Shown here: positions 57,762-64,000 of the stretch, one piece after another
How positions within the stretch are numbered: position 1 is the stretch's first letter
Layout of the letters: the number at the start of each line of letters is the position of its first letter
Assembly: GCF_000196175.1 (NCBI RefSeq)
Contig: NC_005363.1
Coordinates: 3,410,001 to 3,474,000 of the forward strand
DNA: 64,000 nucleotides
Direction: 5' to 3'
Source of the DNA: Bdellovibrio bacteriovorus HD100
Lineage (GTDB): Bacteria > Bdellovibrionota > Bdellovibrionia > Bdellovibrionales > Bdellovibrionaceae
The notes under the pieces: model-generated
Database searches by the model: none
What the model saw: the letters and a program-made list of their open reading frames with translations, nothing else
Told to the model about the DNA's origin: nothing
Translations under genes and position numbers: made by a program

Positions 57762-59311
57762 TTCGGCATCCGGAACCACTCAATGGCATCCACGAAGGCC
57801 TTTGGCTGATAAGCATTGGCCTGTTCACTCCAGTGAACCTCGCGCCAGCCCAGACTCTTGAAGGACGGGCTTTCCACATCGCGTTTCTGAATGAATTCAA
57901 AGACATTTGAAACCTGTTCAAGCTCGGCCTTTTTCATCAGCAAGGACGGCAGATGGAACTGCACAAACGCGGTCCCTTTGTTCTGAGCGCCAAAACCTTC
58001 AGCCCCCTCAGACAGATAACGGGAATACTGAATTTCTTTTTTGGCGTCACAATGATCAACCACCAGCAGTTTTTCAGTCTCTTCCGCATAGTCCATGACA
58101 TAGCTGAAGTTGTAACCACCGCATTTTTCCACCACCGTACGAACTGATTTGATCTGACCAAAGGACTTCACCGGCACCGGATAACGGGATGGGAGCATCC
58201 ACAGGTTGACGCCATCACGCACGGCCATTTGAAGCTTCGGCTGGGCTTTGGCAATTTTCATAAACTGCTGCAGCACCTTGGATTTTTCCGTCAGGGGCCC
58301 CTGCGAAACATAAAGAACATCAAACGAAGCTTCCGCAAAGGCATCATGGAAGCCGTTCATACGAAGCTCATTGGTAAAATTCGAAAGGAACAGACGATGA
58401 GTTTCTGAATCCTTGATCGCGTTGGTTTTAGAGACAAACAAGTTCACGTTCTTGATGGCTTCCGCCGCTTTCATCAGAGCGGTGTTGGACATCAGTGCCT
58501 CGGCACTGCCCACAATCGGCAGCGGCTCGGAATGCTCTGCGCGCAACAGCTGTGGCAGATTCTGGGTGAACTCAAAGCGCTCTTTCATCGTCAACTGGCG
58601 GTAAGCATTCACCCAGCTGGTGACCAGCAGCGGACGAAGACTCATCTCCACCACCTGCTGATTCAGTTCATGAGCCGCCTCGGCCTTGTCCTGACAAAGA
58701 GCGAAGTGCTCAGACTGCTTCCACGGGGAATCACAGTATGCCGCCACGGACTTCAGCACAAAAGGCCATTTCACTTTGCGCAGAGCTGTCTTAAGACGCG
58801 TGTCAGGATCACCAATATCCAGATCACCCAGATCCAAATACACCAGGAAGTCGGTGAAAACCTCTTCCATCAGATCCTGCTGCACAAACAGTGAATCATT
58901 TCGCTCGCGGTACCAGATTTTAGCCAGGGCTTTTTCCAGATGCCCCGGGGCCTCCAGCAGCTTCTGTCCAATAAAGATGTGCTGACCTTGCACACGGTAC
59001 AAGTACGGACGATCCGGGAAGATCGTCAGCTGCACCTTCTTGCGGAATGGTTCAAAGCTCTCCAACAGGCGTTCGGTCTTTTGAATGCGATAAGTGAGGT
59101 CCCGGCTTTGTTCACCAAAATAGGTGCTGTAAGCCGTTTCTCGGTTCACAGCACAGCGATAGATGGTGTCCGTGGATTGAGGCCCCAGCCTGTCGATTCT
59201 TTCGACAACCTTGGATTCAATACAGAGCGGCCTTCTTGTCATCTGAACGACAAAAAGGCTAAGTAAGCCAAAACACACAAAAGAAAGAACAGTGAACCAA
59301 CGAGCAAACAT
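57758..59311 (-). CDS. Membrane-anchored protein of unknown function (517 residues)
   Basis: The product begins with an uncleaved-type anchor (about residues 7-23) and is otherwise soluble, probably periplasmic. It holds about seven cysteines and no motif I can name. HIFIGQKLLEAPGHLEKALAKIWY near 110-133 hints at a degenerate zinc-peptidase-like helix, but no HExxH is present. Length and codon use look normal for the region. It converges on the DUF2799 lipoprotein gene. Confidence 0.7.
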   Translation of the reverse strand: MFARWFTVLSFVCFGLLSLFVVQMTRRPLCIESKVVERIDRLGPQSTDTIYRCAVNRETAYSTYFGEQSRDLTYRIQKTERLLESFEPFRKKVQLTIFPDRPYLYRVQGQHIFIGQKLLEAPGHLEKALAKIWYRERNDSLFVQQDLMEEVFTDFLVYLDLGDLDIGDPDTRLKTALRKVKWPFVLKSVAAYCDSPWKQSEHFALCQDKAEAAHELNQQVVEMSLRPLLVTSWVNAYRQLTMKERFEFTQNLPQLLRAEHSEPLPIVGSAEALMSNTALMKAAEAIKNVNLFVSKTNAIKDSETHRLFLSNFTNELRMNGFHDAFAEASFDVLYVSQGPLTEKSKVLQQFMKIAKAQPKLQMAVRDGVNLWMLPSRYPVPVKSFGQIKSVRTVVEKCGGYNFSYVMDYAEETEKLLVVDHCDAKKEIQYSRYLSEGAEGFGAQNKGTAFVQFHLPSLLMKKAELEQVSNVFEFIQKRDVESPSFKSLGWREVHWSEQANAYQPKAFVDAIEWFRMPN

Positions 59312-59357
59312 AGCGAAGCTTGCTCATTGCAAAGGGCGGGCCCTGTTTTTGGGGGCC

Positions 59358-60887
59358 CTAGCCGATCTCCAGCACGGCCTCCACCCCTATGTTCTGCAAG
59401 AAAACCTCATCGTGGGATACCACCAGCAACGCCCCGGCAAACTCCCCCAGAGCTGACTCCAGAACCCTCAGACTGGTCAGATCCAGATTGTTGGTGGGCT
59501 CATCCAGAATCAGCAATTGCGGTACGGGCTGGGACATCAGGATCTTTGCTAAAGAGGCCTTCAGCTTTTCGCCTCCGCTCAAGTCCCGGGTCTTGCGATG
59601 AACCATGTCACCAAAGAACTGAAACTGGGCCAGACGGTTGCGGGTCTCAATAAGATCAAACCTTGATTTTTCCATCACGTTTTCAAGCACTGAATGATCC
59701 GCACTCAGCAGAGAATACTGTTGATCCAGCACCTGCACCGGAACTTCACCCAAGCGACAGACGCCTGTGGTGCGCACGGCTTTTGAACGGCTGAGCAGGC
59801 AATCCAGCAACGAGGTTTTTCCGGCTCCATTCTTTCCATACAAGGCCCAGCGGCGCGGCCCGCGCATGGCACAAGTCAACGGCTCTTCCCAAAGAAAGGA
59901 TCCTTCAGCAGAATAGCTTAAGTTGAACTGATCCAGTTCGAAAACCAGCTTCCCCTCCGGCAGGGCTGCGGCGTCCAAATCCAGTCCCAGACGGCTTTCC
60001 AGCTTCTGGGACTGAACCAGTTCGCGCAAGTTTTCCTGCGACTTTTCCACACGCTTTTCCTCATTCACGTTGATGCGTGCATGGGTTTCCTGCGCCCGGC
60101 GCTTGAGTCCGCCGACTATAATCCGGGGAATCCCGCCCTTGGCGGCTTTGGCGTCGCCTGCACGCATGCGTTTTTCCTGAGATTGCAGTTTGTCGTGATG
60201 TTCCCGCTCCAGTTTCTTTTTCTCGCGTCTTGCACGGTCGATTTTTTCTTCCAAGAGCTCTCTTTCGGCCCGCTTTTGTTCTTCGTAAAACGAATAGCTG
60301 CCGCCATAACTTGCCAGACCCTGACTGGAAAGTTCCCAGATGCCGTCGACTTCTTCCAGCAATTCACGGTCGTGACTGATCAGCAGCAAACAGCCCGGAT
60401 ATTCGCGCACGAAGCGATACACCAGTTCTCGCGCCTCGCGATCCAGATTGTTTGTGGGTTCATCCAGAATCAGCAATCCCCCACCGCGCCCCAGGGCTTC
60501 GGCAATCCGCACACGAGTCCACTGGCCACCACTCAGGGATTTCAGATTCTGCTCCAGAGGAATATCCTGCAGCAGCAAGCCCCACACCGCCGGGTCGGCC
60601 ACCGGGCTTTCCCACAAGCTGTTCAGATACTCGCCGACCGTTTGATCCAACGGCTCACTGACCTGCTCAAGATAAACCACGCCCTGAGAACAGCGCAGTT
60701 CACCACATTGGGGCGCCAGAACTCCCGCAAGAATCTTCGCCAATGTGGTTTTTCCCACGCCATTGGGCCCCACCAAAGCACACCGGCGGAAGTTCCAAGT
60801 AAATGAAATGTCGTTAAGCAGCTTCGCCCCATGGGGAAGCTCATAGAACAGGGACCTTCCGGTCACCTGAAATAAATTGTTTTGCAT
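59358..60887 (-). CDS. ABC-F ATPase, second type (antibiotic-resistance-like)
   Basis: The 509-residue protein has two ATPase cassettes: GPNGVGKTT, SLSGGQWTRVRIAEAL and LLILDEPTNNLD; then GKNGAGKTS, LSGGEKLKASLAKI and LLILDEPTNNLD. The linker between cassettes (about 195-290) is long and very basic, as in ribosome-protection factors. There is no C-terminal coiled coil, unlike the Uup-like protein nearby. I start at ATG 60887 (MQNNLF). A dyad in the leader may attenuate expression. Confidence 0.9.
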   Translation of the reverse strand: MQNNLFQVTGRSLFYELPHGAKLLNDISFTWNFRRCALVGPNGVGKTTLAKILAGVLAPQCGELRCSQGVVYLEQVSEPLDQTVGEYLNSLWESPVADPAVWGLLLQDIPLEQNLKSLSGGQWTRVRIAEALGRGGGLLILDEPTNNLDREARELVYRFVREYPGCLLLISHDRELLEEVDGIWELSSQGLASYGGSYSFYEEQKRAERELLEEKIDRARREKKKLEREHHDKLQSQEKRMRAGDAKAAKGGIPRIIVGGLKRRAQETHARINVNEEKRVEKSQENLRELVQSQKLESRLGLDLDAAALPEGKLVFELDQFNLSYSAEGSFLWEEPLTCAMRGPRRWALYGKNGAGKTSLLDCLLSRSKAVRTTGVCRLGEVPVQVLDQQYSLLSADHSVLENVMEKSRFDLIETRNRLAQFQFFGDMVHRKTRDLSGGEKLKASLAKILMSQPVPQLLILDEPTNNLDLTSLRVLESALGEFAGALLVVSHDEVFLQNIGVEAVLEIG

Positions 60888-60892
60888 AATAA

Positions 60893-60957
60893 ATAATCCG
60901 TCCAAACCCGATCGGGCCGATGTGAGTTCTTAATAAAAGAATAAGATGACGGATTAA
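60893..60957 (-). promoter_or_regulatory. Leader dyad of the second ABC-F gene, possible attenuator
   Basis: AATCCGTC near 60895-60902 is repeated in inverse as GACGGATT near 60950-60957, about 50 bases apart, with a CCCGATCGGG palindrome between them. On the minus strand a minimal open frame (ATG AGA AAT TAA) begins just before the distal arm. ABC-F resistance genes are often controlled by such leaders; here it is only suggestive. Confidence 0.35.
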
Positions 60958-61057
60958 TTTCTCATAGACGTCGGATTTAGAGCCCGACAAGAACCACTCT
61001 ACACCATCTGAGACCTTCCCACAATAGCCCCCCCGGGCATTGACTTAAAATTGGATT

Positions 61058-61687
61058 GTGAGAAGGTCTAAGGGCTTGAAACTAAAATTTTGGATTCTAT
61101 TATCAGTTGTATTGCATCTGCTGGCGGTCACGGCCCTGCAGTGGGGCGCTTCACCGGATTCTCCGGACTTGGGAACCGTGGTGGATCTGACTGTCACAAG
61201 CCCCGCAGGCATCTCAGGACCGCCGTCAGCAGCTCCGGCTTCTGTCGGTAAACCTGCGCCGACTGTTCCGTCGGAATCGGTAAAAAGTGAAGCCAATGAA
61301 GCAACACCCGTCGCCAGTGCAAACACTGACAGCACCGCTAGCGCCGCCAACGCAGACGCGGGTGCTGCCGGTGATGGCGGAGATTCCAACTCCCCGGTGG
61401 GCTTCAGCGAAATCACCCGTCTGCCTAAAGTAAAGCGTGAATTCAAAGCCCAGTATCCGGAAGAAGCCAAAAAAGCTGCTGTGGACGGGCCGGTCATTCT
61501 GGAAATCCTGATCGACCGGGAAGGCAAAGTCCGTCATGTGCAAGTTCTAAGCGGACCGGGTCACGGCTTGAATGAATCTGCCGTGGAAGCACTGAAAAAA
61601 TTCGAATTTCAACCAGCTTTCAAAGGCGAAGAATCTGTTGCTGTTAAGATCCGTTACACCTATAGATTTAAGTTAGAAGTAAATTAA
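61058..61687 (+). CDS. TonB-like energy transducer
   Basis: The 209-residue protein has one membrane helix (about residues 10-30, FWILLSVVLHLLAVTAL), an Ala/Pro/Ser-rich periplasmic linker (40-120) and a C-terminal TonB domain (about 130-209, YPEEAKKAAVDGPVILEILIDREGKVRHVQVLSG ... AVEALKKFEFQPAFKGE). TonB passes proton-motive energy to outer-membrane receptors. The start is GTG 61058; a TTG at 61076 is an alternative. The receptor gene follows 28 bases later. ExbB and ExbD are not in the window. Confidence 0.92.
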   Translation: MRRSKGLKLKFWILLSVVLHLLAVTALQWGASPDSPDLGTVVDLTVTSPAGISGPPSAAPASVGKPAPTVPSESVKSEANEATPVASANTDSTASAANADAGAAGDGGDSNSPVGFSEITRLPKVKREFKAQYPEEAKKAAVDGPVILEILIDREGKVRHVQVLSGPGHGLNESAVEALKKFEFQPAFKGEESVAVKIRYTYRFKLEVN

Positions 61688-61715
61688 GTCTTGCACCGGT
61701 TCAAAGGATTTATCA

Positions 61716-63548
61716 GTGAAATATTCAGTTCTGCTTGCCAGCCTGTTCCTGGGTTTGGCCGTTCACGCTCAAGAAGCCGTTCCCAGTTTTGAAACCGTTG
61801 TTGAGGATGTTGTATTTAACACCTCCAACAAAGTTGTGATCGACGAAAAGACCATCAAGAATTCTCGTGCTCCGAGCATCACCAGCCTGCTTTCAAGCCA
61901 GGCCAACATCACGGTCGTCAGCACACCCTTTCAGCCCAATTCCATCTTCATCCGCGGCGGAGACTCTGGACACGTGATGATCATCGTCGACGGTGTCCCG
62001 TTCTATGACGCCTCCACGGTGCAAAGAACCTTTAATCTGAATTCTCTGGATATCAAATCAGTCCGTCGCATTGAAATCATCAAAGGCGGCCAGACGGTGC
62101 TTTACGGTGGCCAGGCCTTGTCCGGCGTAATCAAGATCGACACCATTCCTCAGGAAATCAAAAGCCAAAGCTCTCTGCAAGGACAGATCGGCACCCAGAA
62201 CTTCCGTGACGTGACGGTTGCCCACACCGAACCTCTGAACGAAAGCAACGCCCTGGTTCTGCGTGGTCATGGCGCATGGAAAGACGCCGAATCCCCGGTG
62301 CTTGATTCCAGCGAGACCTATTCCCGCAACAACTGGAATGCCGAGGGGGCTTATGTGTGGAAAGGGGCTGTTGACGGAAATATGAAAGCCCTGTTCCTGC
62401 AGGACTTCAACAACTCGCCAACCACAGACCGCACCACCAACCAGGTGATGGACACCGAGGACCTGGAAATGTTCACCCGTCAGATCGGCGGCTCCACTTA
62501 CATGAAGTTCAATGAACTGCCGCTGGAACCGCGCCTGGCTTTGAGCATGCAAAACTCCCTGCGCACTTATGACTGGCCGGTTGTTCCTGTGCAGAATCCG
62601 ACGGGTACCGACCAGGACTATGGCGCGAACCTTCGTACGGCCCGCCTGGATCTGACTCCGTACAAATCTGAAAAGATCAGCGTGGCTGCGGGGCTCAGTT
62701 ATCTGTATGAAGACTTCACTTACCGCGACAAGGGTGTGGAGTCCGTGAATACGTTCTCTGAGCAGCGTGGTGTATTCGCCAAGGCTGACTATGAATTTCA
62801 TCCGGGCTTTTCTTTGGTCGTGGGTGGTCGCGTGGAAAACTGGGCCGATCAGGATGCGGTCAGCACTTATCAAGTGGGTCTGACTTTATTTGAGCACACC
62901 AAACTGGAAGTGGCTTCGGGCTATAAGATCCCCTCTCTGTTCCAGCTGTACTCCTCTTATGGCAATCCGGATCTGAAAGCAGAACGTGCGGTTCAGTACA
63001 GCCTGATGCAGGAATTTGAGATCTCTGACAGCCAAAGTGCTTCCATCACGTTCTTCCGATCTGATTTCACGGATCTGATCCAGATTTCCGGCTCATTCCC
63101 CAGCATCAAGTACGAAAACGTTTCCAAAACTGAAACCCGTGGCGTGGACATCAGCTACACTCTCCGCCCATGGACTGGTGGCACATTTGTCGCCACTTAC
63201 GGTTACCAGGAACCCCGCAACGTGGATACCGGCACCTGGTTGCTGCGTCGCCCGCTTGTGAACGGCAGTCTGAAGTACATCCAAAACCACGACAAACACA
63301 CCGCCGCCGTGGAACTGGTGGGGGCTGGCGAACGCATGGACAACGGGGCACCGATTTCCATGACCACTTATGCCACCACGGCAATCCCGGGCTATGTGAC
63401 TGCTAATGCTGCTTATTCCTATCAATGGAATAACAACATCAATGTCTTCACCCGCCTGAACAATCTGGCGGACCACCGCTATGAAGAGACTTACAGCTTC
63501 TATTCAGAGGGCTTCTCTGGCTCTCTGGAAGCGGAATACCTGTTCTAA
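61716..63548 (+). CDS. TonB-dependent outer-membrane receptor (BtuB/FepA-type fold)
   Basis: The 610-residue protein has a signal peptide (cut near VHA, residue 18) and a plug domain (about 35-150: PNSIFIRGGDSGHVMIIVDG, IEIIKGGQTVLYGGQALSG). The 22-strand barrel ends in the classical phenylalanine (EAEYLF). The size is close to BtuB. There is no cobalamin or iron riboswitch or Fur box that I can see upstream, so the ligand is open. The start is GTG 61716 after AAAGGA. It is cotranscribed with its TonB. Confidence 0.93.
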   Translation: MKYSVLLASLFLGLAVHAQEAVPSFETVVEDVVFNTSNKVVIDEKTIKNSRAPSITSLLSSQANITVVSTPFQPNSIFIRGGDSGHVMIIVDGVPFYDASTVQRTFNLNSLDIKSVRRIEIIKGGQTVLYGGQALSGVIKIDTIPQEIKSQSSLQGQIGTQNFRDVTVAHTEPLNESNALVLRGHGAWKDAESPVLDSSETYSRNNWNAEGAYVWKGAVDGNMKALFLQDFNNSPTTDRTTNQVMDTEDLEMFTRQIGGSTYMKFNELPLEPRLALSMQNSLRTYDWPVVPVQNPTGTDQDYGANLRTARLDLTPYKSEKISVAAGLSYLYEDFTYRDKGVESVNTFSEQRGVFAKADYEFHPGFSLVVGGRVENWADQDAVSTYQVGLTLFEHTKLEVASGYKIPSLFQLYSSYGNPDLKAERAVQYSLMQEFEISDSQSASITFFRSDFTDLIQISGSFPSIKYENVSKTETRGVDISYTLRPWTGGTFVATYGYQEPRNVDTGTWLLRRPLVNGSLKYIQNHDKHTAAVELVGAGERMDNGAPISMTTYATTAIPGYVTANAAYSYQWNNNINVFTRLNNLADHRYEETYSFYSEGFSGSLEAEYLF

Positions 63549-63563
63549 GCAGTCACTTTGCAT

Positions 63564-63592
63564 CTGAGGGGTCCAGTGCCCCTCAGACTTTC
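63564..63592 (+). terminator. Probable terminator after the receptor gene
   Basis: CTGAGGGG (63564-63571) and CCCCTCAG (63579-63586) form a perfect 8-bp stem with a 7-base loop, followed by ACTTTCC. Confidence 0.55.
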
Positions 63593-63667
63593 CCGGAACA
63601 GGACCTTCCCCGCCATTTGACACAAACTGGCCTTAATTTCAGAGTCTTTTTCATTTAAATTAAGACT

Positions 63668-64000
63668 ATGAGACCGTTCATTGTTGGCGCTTTTATATTT
63701 CTGTTACAAGCAGTCAGTTATGCATCCACCGAGGCGGTCATGCCTATCGGGGCCTTGCCGAAGAATTCTTCAGTCAAACTTCAGGCTGTCAAAGAAGGCA
63801 CTCGCTTTATCACCCCTCAATACGAAGGTAACAGCGGTTTCCTCAAAGACGTTGATCAGAACTCTCTTTATCAGGTCACCGATATCAGCGGCACGGAAGA
63901 CACCTCCGACAACGCCGATCTGCAAGCTCTGGCCAAATCCTCCAATCTGGTCGTGCAAAAATCTGATCTGGGCACGAACTCTGCCACCTGCTCCAGCGGC
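63668..64000 (+). CDS. Secreted protein, N-terminal part (gene runs off the window)
   Basis: An open frame of 111 codons starts at ATG 63668 and is still open at the window end. It begins with a signal peptide (cut near SYA, residue 19). The mature part (AVMPIGALPKNSSVKLQAVKEGTRFITPQYEG) is not a family I recognise. A TTGACA (63617-63622) lies upstream, but the -10 region is weak. Near the edge, SSNLVVQKSDLG and a cysteine (NSATC) are visible. Confidence 0.75.
   Translation, partial: MRPFIVGAFIFLLQAVSYASTEAVMPIGALPKNSSVKLQAVKEGTRFITPQYEGNSGFLKDVDQNSLYQVTDISGTEDTSDNADLQALAKSSNLVVQKSDLGTNSATCSSG

Noticed and set aside
1-64000. tRNA, rRNA, CRISPR arrays, prophage or transposase genes
   Set aside because: Reading both strands I found no cloverleaf, ribosomal RNA segment, regularly spaced repeats, or integrase/transposase motifs.

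Overview
The window looks like chromosomal DNA of a predatory Bdellovibrio-type bacterium (Bdellovibrionota). Base composition is near 50% GC, genes are tightly packed on both strands, and many encode secreted hydrolases, lipoproteins and outer-membrane proteins. The lexA gene carries a TTAC-N3-GTAA operator, the form I recall for Bdellovibrio LexA. The assignment rests on overall resemblance and is an inference. I saw no tRNA, rRNA, CRISPR array or intact insertion sequence.

Layout. 1-3.8 kb: partial uracil-DNA glycosylase, a RaiA/HPF-like protein, an aldo/keto reductase, then an AT-rich patch with a YaeI-like metallophosphoesterase and a lipoprotein. 3.9-8.9 kb: secreted proteins, an endonuclease I gene under a purine (guanine-type) riboswitch, an M14 peptidase, a stand-alone secretin N-domain protein, and lexA. 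9-17.8 kb: pirin/LysR divergent pair, free-methionine sulfoxide reductase, a zinc-less DksA relative, TetR, a small penicillin-binding transpeptidase, a mosaic of long inverted repeats, FxsA and exonuclease III. 17.9-29 kb: peroxiredoxin, a hybrid histidine kinase with its response regulator, a SelO-like protein, hemerythrin, and an S41 protease/esterase pair. 29-37 kb: heptose epimerase, phenylalanine hydroxylase and TrmJ-like methyltransferase in one operon, PhoD-like phosphatase, a PspC operon, then hppD-ribD. 37-50 kb: outer-membrane barrels, a Pif1-like helicase, an M13 peptidase, lipoproteins, a 5'-nucleotidase. 50.3-55 kb: a tight pantothenate/CoA operon (DUF2520 reductase candidate, panB, panC, coaBC, coaX, panD). 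55-64 kb: two ABC-F ATPases, a DUF2799 lipoprotein, and a TonB/TonB-dependent receptor pair.

How the parts fit. Phenylalanine hydroxylase and 4-hydroxyphenylpyruvate dioxygenase are two steps of Phe/Tyr breakdown, which suits a cell that feeds on prey protein. Secreted nuclease, M13, M14 and S41 peptidases fit prey hydrolysis. The riboswitch would let guanine shut off the nuclease by hiding its ribosome binding site. The CoA operon holds nearly the whole route from ketoisovalerate and aspartate to 4'-phosphopantetheine, with a DUF2520 protein standing where ketopantoate reductase is expected.

The strongest items for follow-up are the riboswitch at 4623-4688, the DUF2520 gene at 50322-51041, the nested inverted repeats at 16001-16442, and a recurring pattern of hairpins that pair with Shine-Dalgarno sequences.
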